Shown here piece by piece: positions 34,465 to 44,235 of a DNA stretch of 64,000 nt. The translations under genes and the position numbers were made by a program. The notes under the pieces are model-generated. The model made no database searches, was not told where the DNA came from, and saw nothing but the letters and a program-made list of their open reading frames with translations. Position 1 is the first letter of the stretch; each line of letters starts with the position of its first letter. Source of the stretch: Streptomyces sp. NRRL F-5122 (GTDB lineage Bacteria > Actinomycetota > Actinomycetes > Streptomycetales > Streptomycetaceae); NCBI RefSeq assembly GCF_001507435.1, contig NZ_LMWH01000239.1, positions 1 through 64,000 of the forward strand. Direction: 5' to 3'.

Positions 34465-35160
34465 GTGACCCGCGCATCCCTGGACAAGCAGCCGCACGAA
34501 GTCGCCTCGATGTTCGACGACGTGGCGGAACGGTACGACCTGACGAACGACCTGCTGTCGCTCGGACAGGACCGGGTCTGGCGCAAGGAGGTCGCGAGGG
34601 CCGTGGACGCGCGCCCCGCGCAGAAGGTCCTGGACCTCGCCGCCGGCACGGCGACCTCGTCCCTTCCCTTCACGCGCACGGGCGCGTACGTCGTCCCCTG
34701 CGACTTCTCGCTCGGGATGCTCCAGGTGGGCAAGAAGCGGCTTCCCTGGATGCCGTTCACGGCCGGCGACGCGACACGGCTGCCGTTCAAGGACGACGTC
34801 TTCGACGCGGTGACGATCTCCTTCGGCCTGCGGAACGTGCAGGACACGGAAACGGCGCTGCGTGAGCTGTACCGGGTGACCAAGCCCGGCGGGCGGGTCG
34901 TGATCTGCGAGTTCTCACACCCGACCTGGGCCCCCTTCCGCACGGTCTACACCGAGTACCTGATGCGCGCGCTTCCGCCGGTGGCCCGCGCGGTCTCCTC
35001 CAACCCCGACGCGTACGTCTACCTCGCCGAGTCCATCCGTGCCTGGCCCGACCAGCCCGCCCTGGCCGAGCGGCTGCGCACGGCGGGCTGGTCGTCGGTG
35101 GCGTGGCGGAACCTCACGGGCGGGATCGTGGCGCTGCACCGCGGTTTCAAGGAGATCTGA
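34465..35160 (+). CDS. menG: Demethylmenaquinone methyltransferase (UbiE/MenG)
   Basis: 231 residues from the GTG at 34465; an in-frame ATG at 34456 adds three. SAM methyltransferase with [15 protein letters not shown] (motif I), [29 protein letters not shown] and the UbiE signature [16 protein letters not shown]. It adds the final methyl group to demethylmenaquinone. CACAAT ends 7 nt before the GTG, so a leaderless transcript is plausible. The nearby reductase gene at 36312 may act on the same quinone. Confidence 0.94.
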   Translation: MTRASLDKQPHEVASMFDDVAERYDLTNDLLSLGQDRVWRKEVARAVDARPAQKVLDLAAGTATSSLPFTRTGAYVVPCDFSLGMLQVGKKRLPWMPFTAGDATRLPFKDDVFDAVTISFGLRNVQDTETALRELYRVTKPGGRVVICEFSHPTWAPFRTVYTEYLMRALPPVARAVSSNPDAYVYLAESIRAWPDQPALAERLRTAGWSSVAWRNLTGGIVALHRGFKEI

Positions 35161-35209
35161 GGCGCCCGCGCCAAGAACCCGGACCCGACTTCGCCTGTGC
35201 GGCGTCAGG

Positions 35210-35566
35210 TCACCTGAGCACCTCGAAGGCGCTGCCCGGTTCGTCGAGTTCGCGGCGCAGTCCGCCCGGTGGCGGAATGGGCAGGCGTGGCTCGCGGACC
35301 CCGGCGCCCCCGCCGCCCTCGCCCTCGCCGAGATCGAACCACACGGTGACCACGGCGCCGCGTGGTACCTCGGCGCCGGGCAAGGGGTACTGACGGACGA
35401 CGTAGTCGACGACGACGAGATGGAATTCCGGCCGGTCGGGTGCGGCCAGCAGCACGCCCTGCTTGGCGGCGGCCTCGCGCGCGTCCATCGCCATCAGGCC
35501 GACCAGCCGCGGCACACGCACTTCGGGTGTTTCGGGTGGTTTGGGTGTTATGCGCACAGATGTCAC
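35210..35566 (-). CDS. Single PASTA-domain protein
   Basis: 118 residues, GTG start at 35566. Residues about 15-80 form one PASTA unit (VRVPRLVGLMAMDAREAAAKQGVLLAAP...VVRQYPLPGAEVPRGAVVTVWFDLG). The rest is a Gly/Pro-rich tail. There is no kinase, transmembrane or signal segment, so it is cytoplasmic as written. PASTA units usually bind peptidoglycan fragments outside the cell, which makes a free cytoplasmic one odd. The start is weakly supported. Confidence 0.75.
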   Translation of the reverse strand: MTSVRITPKPPETPEVRVPRLVGLMAMDAREAAAKQGVLLAAPDRPEFHLVVVDYVVRQYPLPGAEVPRGAVVTVWFDLGEGEGGGGAGVREPRLPIPPPGGLRRELDEPGSAFEVLR

Positions 35567-35649
35567 CCCCAGCGGTACTGGAAGGGTAACCGGCCGAGGT
35601 GCCGCTCGGAAGCGTCACGTGTCTTTCTGTAGCAGTCGACTACCGAACG

Positions 35650-36207
35650 TCACAGATCGAGTCGGTAGCAGTGCGCGGGCCCTCCCAGAGTGGGGTGCGT
35701 GAACACCTCGGCGAGCTCCATGCCCAGGCGCCGGGTCACCGCGACGGACCGCTCGTTGGCGGGCAGGACCATCGCCACGACCCGGGGCACGCCCGCCGCC
35801 CGCAGGCGCTCCAGCGTGGCGTGCGCCGCCGCGGTGGCATAGCCCCTGCCCCAGTGGGCCCGCCCGAGCCGCCAGCCGATCTCGATCTCGCCCTCCGGGC
35901 CCCACCCACCGGGCCACGGCTGCGCGCCCGTGAAACCGATGACCTCGCCCGAGTCGTCGAGCATGGTCCACAGGCAGAAGCCGCGCTCGGCGTCGTGTCT
36001 GCGCTGGCGTGCGGTGAGCTCCTCGTACACGGACAGCTCGGCGGCCCGGCCGCCGTGGAACTTCATGACCTCGGGGTCGTTGAAGATCCTGTGCCAGGCG
36101 AAGGCGTCCTCGTCGCTGGGAACGCGGAGCAGCACGTCGGGGAGAGCTCGGTTCACGGAGGGCAGCCCTTCAGCCAGGGGATCGATACCGCTGAATAGAC
36201 TGCCCAT
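35650..36207 (-). CDS. GNAT acetyltransferase, RimJ/RimL type
   Basis: 185 residues. Acetyl-CoA loop in IEIGWRLGRAHWGRGYATAAAHATLERLRAAGV and the following VPANERSVAVTRRLGMEL match the ribosomal-protein-alanine acetyltransferase subgroup. The actual acceptor is unknown. Divergent from the reductase gene at 36312 with about 100 bp between them. Start ATG at 36207 has only GGGAC upstream. Confidence 0.88.
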   Translation of the reverse strand: MGSLFSGIDPLAEGLPSVNRALPDVLLRVPSDEDAFAWHRIFNDPEVMKFHGGRAAELSVYEELTARQRRHDAERGFCLWTMLDDSGEVIGFTGAQPWPGGWGPEGEIEIGWRLGRAHWGRGYATAAAHATLERLRAAGVPRVVAMVLPANERSVAVTRRLGMELAEVFTHPTLGGPAHCYRLDL

Positions 36208-36311
36208 GTCCCGTGCCCGTCAGCACATCGTTTTCGCCGATGTTTTCGGCGCATTCACCGCTGCCGGTGCCGTGTCGCCGTTGCCGTCGTCGAGCCTTGG
36301 GGAGACCCGCC

Positions 36312-37601
36312 GTGACCGAGCCCCAGCCCCTTACCGAACACACCGCCGATGTGATCGTCGTCGGGGCCGGGCCAGCCGGTTCCACCACCGCCTACTACCT
36401 GGCGAAGGCCGGGCTCGACGTCCTGCTGCTGGAGAAGACCGCGTTCCCGCGCGAGAAGGTGTGCGGCGACGGCCTCACGCCCCGTGCCACCAAGCAGCTC
36501 GTGGCGATGGGCATCGACATCTCCGAGGAAGCCGGCTGGCTGCGCAACAAGGGCCTGCGCATCATCGGCGGCGGGGTGCGGCTCCAGCTGGACTGGCCCG
36601 ACCTCGCCTCGTACCCCGACTACGGTCTGGTCCGCAAGCGCGACGATTTCGACGAGCAGCTGGCGCGGCAGGCGCAGAAGGCCGGAGCGCGTCTGTACGA
36701 GCGGTGCAACGTGGGCGCGCCCGTCGTCGACGACCGCACCGGCCGTATCACCGGCGTGCGCGCCAAGCTGGGCGAGGACAAGCGCGAGGTGACCTTCCAC
36801 GCCCCGCTGGTGGTGGCCGCCGACGGCAACTCCACGCGCCTGTCCCTGGCGATGGGCCTGCACCGCCGCGAGGACCGCCCCATGGGCGTCGCGGTGCGCA
36901 CCTACTTCACCTCCCCCCGCCACGACGACGACTACCTGGAGTCCTGGCTGGAGCTCTGGGACCGGAGGGGCGGCCAGGAGCGGCTCCTGCCGGGCTACGG
37001 CTGGATCTTCGGCATGGGCGACGGCACCTCGAACGTCGGGCTGGGCGTCCTGAACACCTCCGCCGCCTTCAAGGAGCTGGACTGGCGCGAGGTGCTGAAG
37101 GCCTGGTGCGCCTCGATGCCCGAGGACTGGGGCTACACCCCCGAGAACATGACGGGCCCGATCCGAGGCGCGGCCCTCCCCATGGCCTTCAACCGCCAGC
37201 CGCACTACACCAAGGGCCTGTTGCTCGTCGGTGACGCGGGCGGTCTGGTGAACCCCTTCAACGGCGAGGGCATCGCGTACGCCATGGAGTCGGGCCAGAT
37301 CGCGGCGGACGTCATCGTCCAGGCCCTGGCCCGCGCGACCCCCGCCCAGCGCGAGATGGCCCTGCGGAACTACCCGAAGATCCTCAAGGACACCTACGGC
37401 GGTTACTACACGCTGGGTCGCGCCTTTGTGAAGCTGATCGGCAACCCGAAGGTGATGAAGATCGCGGCGCAGCGGGGCCTGACCCACCCGCTGCTGATGA
37501 AGTTCACGCTGAAGCTCCTCGCCAACCTGACCGACCCGACCGGCGGCGACGCGATGGACCGGGTCATCAACGGCCTGTCGAAGGTGGCCCCGAAGGCCTG
37601 A
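36312..37601 (+). CDS. Geranylgeranyl-reductase family flavoprotein, possible menaquinone reductase (MenJ)
   Basis: 429 residues from the GTG at 36312 (GGGGAGA upstream). FAD-binding start DVIVVGAGPAGSTTAYYLAKAG, CGDGLTPRA, and the GD motif LLVGDAGGLVNPFNGEGIAYAMESG are typical of the digeranylgeranyl/geranylgeranyl reductase family. Streptomyces menaquinones carry partly saturated MK-9(H4-H8) tails. In mycobacteria the related MenJ (Rv0561c) saturates one isoprene unit and lies near a UbiE-like gene. The nearby menG supports the same role here; other isoprenoid substrates remain possible. Confidence 0.85.
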   Translation: MTEPQPLTEHTADVIVVGAGPAGSTTAYYLAKAGLDVLLLEKTAFPREKVCGDGLTPRATKQLVAMGIDISEEAGWLRNKGLRIIGGGVRLQLDWPDLASYPDYGLVRKRDDFDEQLARQAQKAGARLYERCNVGAPVVDDRTGRITGVRAKLGEDKREVTFHAPLVVAADGNSTRLSLAMGLHRREDRPMGVAVRTYFTSPRHDDDYLESWLELWDRRGGQERLLPGYGWIFGMGDGTSNVGLGVLNTSAAFKELDWREVLKAWCASMPEDWGYTPENMTGPIRGAALPMAFNRQPHYTKGLLLVGDAGGLVNPFNGEGIAYAMESGQIAADVIVQALARATPAQREMALRNYPKILKDTYGGYYTLGRAFVKLIGNPKVMKIAAQRGLTHPLLMKFTLKLLANLTDPTGGDAMDRVINGLSKVAPKA

Positions 37602-37613
37602 CCCGCGGTACGG

Positions 37614-37649
37614 GGGCGCCGGACGGTCATGGGAACCGGTCCGGCGCCC
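37614..37649 (+). terminator. Hairpin terminator after the reductase gene
   Basis: GGGCGCCGGAC (37614-37624) pairs perfectly with GTCCGGCGCCC (37639-37649), 11 bp with a 14-nt loop, 12 nt after the stop codon. Confidence 0.85.
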
Positions 37650-37763
37650 GTCGTCACGCCTGTGTTCCCTTTCGGGTGAATCCTGCACCGTTGTGAGGAT
37701 GCGGTGGGTGAGCCGGCCGTCCCCTGTCGTCGTGGTGCCCGCTCTCCCTACCCTCCCGTATCC

Positions 37764-39551
37764 ATGACAACAGAACACCAGGGAACGACCCGCAGACGGT
37801 TCCTGGCGGGCGCCGGGGGTGCGGTGGGGGCCTTCGCGTTATGGCCGGACACCGCCGCCGCCTCCACCGGTAAGCACGTCGCCGTCCTCGGCGGCGGCGT
37901 CTCCGGACTCAGCGCAGCCCAGGAACTCGCCGAACGCGGCTACACCGTGACCGTCTACGAGTACTACGACGTGCTCGGCGGCAAGGCACGCTCGATGGAC
38001 GTCCCCGGAACCGGCACGGGCGGCCGCAGAGCGCTGCCCGGCGAACACGGCTTCCGCTTCTTCCCGGGCTTCTACCGGAACCTGCCGGACACCCTGCGCC
38101 GCATCCCCTTCCCCGGCAACGCGAACGGTGTCCACGACAACCTCCGCGGCGGCACGGAGGCGCTCTTCGCCCGAGGGGCCGGCCGTCCGGATCTCCACTT
38201 CCCGCTGCGACGGGTCACCACGCCGCCCGCGCCGGGCGACATCACGCCGTCGTGGCTCCGCGACCAGATCCTCTCCGTCCTCGACCTGGGCAGCCGGCTG
38301 CCCGCGCACGAGGCCGCCTACTTCGCCGACCGCGTCCTCGTCCACCTCACCAGCTGCGACGCGCGCCGGGAGGACCAATGGGAGAAGACCACCTGGTGGG
38401 ACTTCATCCGCGCCGAGAGGATGAGCGAGGAGTACGGCACGCTCCTGGGCGTCGGGCAGACCCGCAACCTCGTCGCCACCCGTGCCGAGATCGCCTCCAC
38501 CCGTACCGTCGGCCGCGTCATCATCGAGGCGCTGCTGCTGTGGGGCCTGCTCGGCCGGGGCATGGACGGCGACGCGGACATCGACCGGGTGCTCGACGCC
38601 CCGACGAGCGAGGCCTGGATCGACCCGTGGTCCGCCCATCTGCGCTCCCTTGGCGTCGCGTTCGTGCTCGGCACGGAAGTGCGAGAGGTGCTGTGCGAGG
38701 ACGGGCAGGTCAGCGGCGTCAGGGTCGCGGCCCGTGACGGCGGCGTCGAACGCACCGTCACGGCCGACCACTACGTCTCGGCCATGCCCGTGGAGCACGC
38801 CCGGCGCACCTGGGGCGCCGCCCTGCGCGCGGCCGACCCGCAGCTCGCCCGGTGCGACGCGTTGCAGACGGACTGGATGACCGGTGTGCAGTTCTATCTG
38901 CGCACGCCGACGCCCGTCGTCCACGGGCACATCAACTGCCTCGACTCACCCTGGTCGGTGACGGGGATCGGGCAGGCGCAGTTCTGGGACGTTCGGAACT
39001 TCTCGGAGGACTACGGCGACGGGACCGCCCATGACTGCCTGTCCGTGATCGTCTCGGAGTGGGACAAGCCGGGCATCCTGTACGGCAAGAAGGCCCGTGA
39101 GTGCACACGCGAGGAGATCGTCGAGGAGTGCTGGGCGCAGCTGAAGGACGCGCTGAACGACTCCGGCAAGACGGTGCTGACGGACGCCGACCGGCTCGGC
39201 TGGTTCATGGATCCGGCCGTGACAGGGCTCGGCGGCCCCGATCCGCAGAACCGCGAGCCACTCCTGATCCATCCCACGGGCACGCTCTACAACCGCCCGT
39301 CGGCGGGGACCGCCGTGCCGAACTTCTTCCTCGCCGGCGACTACGTCCGCACCGATGTGGACCTGGCGACGATGGAAGGCGCCAACGAGTCGGCGCGCCG
39401 CGCCGTCAACGCGCTGCTCGACCGGGACGGCTCCGAGGCCGAACGGTGCCGGATCTGGGAGCTGTACCGACCGCCGGAGATGGAGCCCCTCAAGCGCGTC
39501 GACGAGGTGCGCTACCGCCTCGGCCTGCCGAACACCTTCGACCTCGGATGA
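37764..39551 (+). CDS. Tat-exported FAD-dependent amine-oxidase/desaturase-like oxidoreductase
   Basis: 595 residues from the ATG at 37764. Tat signal TRRRFLAGAGGAVGAF precedes the FAD dinucleotide motif VAVLGGGVSGLSAAQELAERGYTVTVYE and GGKARS. HGFRFFPGFYRNLPDTL and the C-terminal NFFLAGDYVRTDVDLATMEGANESARRA resemble hydroxysqualene-dehydroxylase/phytoene-desaturase relatives. It probably acts on an isoprenoid or amine at the outer membrane face. A TACCCT hexamer ends 9 nt before the start. It is separated from the reductase gene by a terminator. Confidence 0.82.
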   Translation: MTTEHQGTTRRRFLAGAGGAVGAFALWPDTAAASTGKHVAVLGGGVSGLSAAQELAERGYTVTVYEYYDVLGGKARSMDVPGTGTGGRRALPGEHGFRFFPGFYRNLPDTLRRIPFPGNANGVHDNLRGGTEALFARGAGRPDLHFPLRRVTTPPAPGDITPSWLRDQILSVLDLGSRLPAHEAAYFADRVLVHLTSCDARREDQWEKTTWWDFIRAERMSEEYGTLLGVGQTRNLVATRAEIASTRTVGRVIIEALLLWGLLGRGMDGDADIDRVLDAPTSEAWIDPWSAHLRSLGVAFVLGTEVREVLCEDGQVSGVRVAARDGGVERTVTADHYVSAMPVEHARRTWGAALRAADPQLARCDALQTDWMTGVQFYLRTPTPVVHGHINCLDSPWSVTGIGQAQFWDVRNFSEDYGDGTAHDCLSVIVSEWDKPGILYGKKARECTREEIVEECWAQLKDALNDSGKTVLTDADRLGWFMDPAVTGLGGPDPQNREPLLIHPTGTLYNRPSAGTAVPNFFLAGDYVRTDVDLATMEGANESARRAVNALLDRDGSEAERCRIWELYRPPEMEPLKRVDEVRYRLGLPNTFDLG

Positions 39552-39556
39552 GGAGG

Positions 39557-39586
39557 AGGGCCGCTGCCCCGAGCGGCTGCGGCCCT
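39557..39586. terminator. Hairpin between convergent oxidoreductase and NlpC/P60 genes
   Basis: AGGGCCGC (39557-39564) pairs with GCGGCCCT (39579-39586), 8 bp perfect; it lies between the two stop codons and can serve both strands. Confidence 0.7.
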
Positions 39587-39615
39587 TCACTCCCCATGAC
39601 TTCCCGGCTGCTTGT

Positions 39616-40419
39616 TCAGAGCACCCGGACCGCGCCGGACGGCGGGTCGTACGACAGCGGCTTCTCCACCACACCGGTGGAGGGGTTCTGCGCGCCGACG
39701 AACATGCCGTCGCCGACGTACACGCCGACGTGGTACGCGCTGCCCGCACCGCCCCAGTAGAGGATGTCGCCCGGCTGCAGATTGCTGAGCGAGACCTGGG
39801 TACCGGCGGTCGACTGGCCCTGGGAGACGCGCGGAAGGCTGACGCCGACCTGCTTGAACGCGGCCTGCACAAGACCGGAGCAGTCCCACGAGTTGGGGCC
39901 GGTGCCGCCCATGACGTACGAGTCACCGACCTGCGCCTTGACGAAGGCGATGACCGCGGCAGCCGAACCGGTCGCCGCGGAGGTGCTCGTCGCGGTGCTG
40001 TTCGACGCGGCGGTGAGGACGGTGCGCTCGGCGCTGCGCGAGGCGGCGGCCGCCGCGGCCTTGCGCGCGGCCTCGGCCTTGCGCTTGGCCTCCGCGGCCT
40101 TCTTCTTGGCCTCGGCGAGGTCCGCCTTTGCCTGCTTTGCGGCCTTTGCTGCGGCCGCGTCACGCTCGGCCTGCAGTTGGTAGTTCGCCGCGGCCTGCTG
40201 GGTTGCGGCCGCGGACTGCGCGACCTGCTGGGCCAGGTCGGTGGTCAGGGTGGGCAGTTCGAGCGTCTGCGTCACCGGCTCGGCGGCATTCGCCGTGGCC
40301 GAAGCTCCGGCGGCGGCCAGACCGAGGACGCCCCCGGCAACCCCGGCCCGCATCGCGATCGTCGACGCGCTGCGGTTGCGGGGCTTCCGGTGGCTGCGTA
40401 TGTGAGCGGTGTGGGACAT
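39616..40419 (-). CDS. Secreted NlpC/P60 cell-wall endopeptidase
   Basis: 267 residues from the ATG at 40419. Signal peptide (RAGVAGGVLGLAAAGASATANA), then a long Ala/Lys/Glu helix (about 70-125; repeated AEAKKKAAEAKRKAEAARKAAA) likely to be a coiled coil. The C-terminal NlpC/P60 domain has catalytic Cys in SWDCSGLVQAAF, His in SAYHVGVYVG and a polar third residue. It hydrolyses peptidoglycan stem peptides. The start is uncertain: the only good Shine-Dalgarno (GGAGGAG) lies 21 nt upstream, inside a hairpin; in-frame ATG 40449 and GTG 40476 are alternatives. Confidence 0.88.
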   Translation of the reverse strand: MSHTAHIRSHRKPRNRSASTIAMRAGVAGGVLGLAAAGASATANAAEPVTQTLELPTLTTDLAQQVAQSAAATQQAAANYQLQAERDAAAAKAAKQAKADLAEAKKKAAEAKRKAEAARKAAAAAASRSAERTVLTAASNSTATSTSAATGSAAAVIAFVKAQVGDSYVMGGTGPNSWDCSGLVQAAFKQVGVSLPRVSQGQSTAGTQVSLSNLQPGDILYWGGAGSAYHVGVYVGDGMFVGAQNPSTGVVEKPLSYDPPSGAVRVL

Positions 40420-40429
40420 GAGAACAAGC

Positions 40430-40452
40430 GGTATCAGGGGCTCCTCCATACC
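40430..40452 (-). promoter_or_regulatory. Hairpin enclosing the Shine-Dalgarno-like sequence of the NlpC/P60 gene
   Basis: On the minus strand, GGTAT (40448-40452) pairs with ATACC (40430-40434), and GGAGGAG lies in the loop between them. Upstream, GCGTCAAT (40520-40527 read on minus) and ATTGACGC (40508-40515) form a second, 8-bp hairpin with an AAGG loop. Both would be in the leader mRNA. Confidence 0.4.
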
Positions 40453-40658
40453 TTCAAGAAACGTGTGGTGCGCCACAGTTGTTCAATCGACACCTCAAAT
40501 CCCCTTCGCGTCAATCCTTATTGACGCCGTAACGGACATTGTGGACAGTAGTGATCAAGCCCGTGATCACGGCCTTTCGTCGTTACGTCCGGATTGCTCT
40601 GCGCCTACCATCGGTCGACCCAGGTGGCCAAGCCCCGCTTATCGGATCATCTTCCGAT

Positions 40659-40672
40659 GTGGTGCAGGTCAC
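40659..40672 (+). promoter_or_regulatory. Motif copy 1: GTGGTGCAGGTCAC
   Basis: Fits the Streptomyces Crp consensus as I recall it, GTG-N6-GNCAC, exactly. It is one of four related boxes between the NlpC/P60 gene and nuoA. Confidence 0.4.
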
Positions 40673-40770
40673 GGAACGGTCGCCGCTGCGGCGGCGTCCC
40701 GCGCGCGGGTGGTGCTCTTCGCGTCCGCCCGCATCCGCACCCCGTTCTCCATGAGGACGTGCCTCCGGCT

Positions 40771-40786
40771 CGTGAACGCGTGCACA
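40771..40786 (+). promoter_or_regulatory. Second Rex-like box, CGTGAACGCGTGCACA
   Basis: Matches TGTGAACnnnTTCACA at 11 of 13 defined positions; 300 bp upstream of the main nuoA Rex site. It could allow looping or control of the divergent gene. Confidence 0.35.
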
Positions 40787-41001
40787 CGTCCACATCCGTC
40801 CTCACGCCTCCCACTGACGTGTGAACGGAGTCCATTATCAAGGGATCGTGCCCAGGGCGAATTTGCCTCGAGCGACTTCCCTTTGATAGTGCCAAACGGC
40901 TCCGACCAGCGACGACGAGCGAAAATGTCACCTCTTGGTGATCGCTCGACTGCTTCGCGTACGAAGATCACCGCTCATCCGACTTCATGATCCTTCGCCG
41001 G

Positions 41002-41015
41002 GTGGTGGAGATCAC
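41002..41015 (+). promoter_or_regulatory. Motif copy 2: GTGGTGGAGATCAC
   Basis: Same spacing and AGATCAC end as copy 3; about 60 bp upstream of the predicted nuoA -10 box. Confidence 0.4.
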
Positions 41016-41034
41016 AAAGTACGTGGTGACCCCC

Positions 41035-41067
41035 GTGTCGCAGATCACATACCGGCGGGCATAAGAT
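41035..41067 (+). promoter_or_regulatory. Motif copy 3 and candidate nuoA promoter
   Basis: GTGTCGCAGATCAC (41035-41048) is followed by a -10-like TAAGAT (41062-41067). No -35 of the TTGACA type is present at the right distance; the motif itself occupies that place, as for an activator-dependent promoter. The predicted start is near 41074. Confidence 0.45.
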
Positions 41068-41083
41068 GCGGGGCAGTTGGGCT

Positions 41084-41099
41084 TGTGACCTGCTTCACA
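41084..41099 (+). promoter_or_regulatory. Rex operator (ROP) upstream of nuoA
   Basis: TGTGACCTGCTTCACA matches the Streptomyces Rex operator TGTGAACnnnTTCACA with a single difference. Rex is the NADH/NAD+-sensing repressor of respiratory genes. The site would lie just downstream of the predicted start, a blocking position. The sequence also equals a textbook CRP box (TGTGA-N6-TCACA), and read on the minus strand it gives motif copy 4, GTGAAGCAGGTCAC. Confidence 0.75.
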
Positions 41100-41206
41100 T
41101 GTACGCGATCTTCGCTGGGGCGAGTGGGGTTCGTGGGACAGAGGGGGCGGCCGCGAACCCGGCGCAACCGCCAGCAGTCAGTGCCGACTGAGAGGAGCGA
41201 GGAGCG

Positions 41207-41566
41207 GTGAACGCGTATGCGCCCATCCTCGTACTGGGAGCCCTCGGGGCAGGCTTTGCGATCTTCTCCGTGGTCATGGCCACGCTGATCGGTCCGAAGC
41301 GGTACAACCGCGCCAAGCTCGAGGCGTACGAGTGCGGTATCGAACCGACCCCCACGCCGGCCGGTGGCGGGCGCTTCCCGATCAAGTACTACCTGACGGC
41401 GATGCTCTTCATCGTCTTCGACATCGAGATCGTCTTCCTCTATCCGTGGGCCGTCACCTTCGACGCCCTCGGCGTTTTCGGGCTCGTGGAGATGCTGCTC
41501 TTCGTGCTCACCGTCTTCGTCGCGTACGCGTACGTATGGCGGCGCGGCGGCCTGGAATGGGACTGA
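41207..41566 (+). CDS. nuoA: NADH-quinone oxidoreductase subunit A
   Basis: 119 residues, GTG start with GGAG 3 nt upstream and a second GAGGAG further up. Three membrane helices; the conserved loop [42 protein letters not shown] is the complex I NuoA hallmark, part of the quinone-site loop. First gene of a 14-gene operon nuoA-N encoding the proton-pumping NADH:menaquinone oxidoreductase. Confidence 0.97.
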   Translation: MNAYAPILVLGALGAGFAIFSVVMATLIGPKRYNRAKLEAYECGIEPTPTPAGGGRFPIKYYLTAMLFIVFDIEIVFLYPWAVTFDALGVFGLVEMLLFVLTVFVAYAYVWRRGGLEWD

Positions 41567-41579
41567 GGGGCCATTAGTC

Positions 41580-42130
<551 letters not shown>

Positions 42131-42134
<4 letters not shown>

Positions 42135-42903
42135 GCGATGCGAAGAGCAACGGTGCGAACACGCCGGGCGACGGCGCGAACGGCAACGGCGTCAATCCCG
42201 AGAAGGACCTCGGCGCCGCGAACCTGCCGGGTATGCGCGGTGACCACGGCGAGGAGATCCGCGTCCAGCGCGGCATGTTCGGCGCCAACAACGGAGGGGA
42301 CACCTCCGGATACGGCGGCCTGGTCCGCTCCGTCCGTCTCCCCGGCGCCGCGACGCGGCCCTACGGAGGCTGGTTCGACGAGGTCGCCGACGAACTCGAG
42401 GGCGCACTCGAGGAACAGGGCCTCGTCCCCGGCAACGCCATCGAGAAGACCGTCGTCGACCGGGGCGAGGTGACCTTCCACATCGAACGCGAGTACCTGG
42501 TCGCCGTAGCCCAGACCCTGCGCGACGACCCGGCGCTCCGCTTCGAACTGTGCACGGGCGTGAGCGGAGTGCACTATCCCGGCGACAAGGGCCGCGAGCT
42601 GCACGCCGTCTACCACCTGCGCTCGATCACCCACAACCGGGTGATCCGCCTGGAGGTCAGCGCGCCCGACGCGGACCCGCACGTCCCGTCGCTCGTCCCC
42701 GTCTATCCCACCAACGACTGGCACGAGCGCGAGACGTACGACTTCTTCGGCCTGATCTTCGACGGCCACCCGGCGCTGACGCGGATCATGATGCCCGACG
42801 ACTGGCAGGGGTTCCCGCAGCGCAAGGACTATCCCCTCGGCGGAATCCCCGTCGAGTACAAGGGCGCCCAGATCCCGGCTCCGGACCAGCGGAGGTCGTA
42901 CTC

Positions 42904-42907
<4 letters not shown>
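42131..42907 (+). CDS. nuoC: NADH-quinone oxidoreductase subunit C
   Basis: 258 residues. The first 70 are Asn/Gly-rich and probably disordered; the 30-kDa subunit domain follows with [63 protein letters not shown] signature (here [17 protein letters not shown]). Separate from NuoD (not fused, unlike E. coli). Overlaps both neighbours by 4 nt. Confidence 0.96.

Positions 42908-44231
<1,324 letters not shown>

Positions 44232-44235
<4 letters not shown>

Larger units (their letters stand above)
40420..41206. other. Divergent control region between NlpC/P60 and nuoA, 787 bp
   Basis: The largest gene-free stretch of the window and clearly less GC-rich. It contains four copies of the motif GTGnnGSAGRTCAC, two Rex-operator-like sites, a 12-bp palindrome CCGTGATCACGG (40561-40572) and an imperfect long inverted repeat CGAGCGA...TCGCTCG (40916-40948). 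No riboswitch consensus (including ydaO c-di-AMP, sometimes found before Streptomyces cell-wall hydrolases) was recognised. Small open frames here lack RBSs. Confidence 0.7.

Noticed and set aside
40420..41206. ydaO (c-di-AMP) riboswitch before the NlpC/P60 gene
   Set aside because: Sought because such riboswitches precede some Streptomyces wall hydrolases, but no conserved core was recognised on the minus strand.
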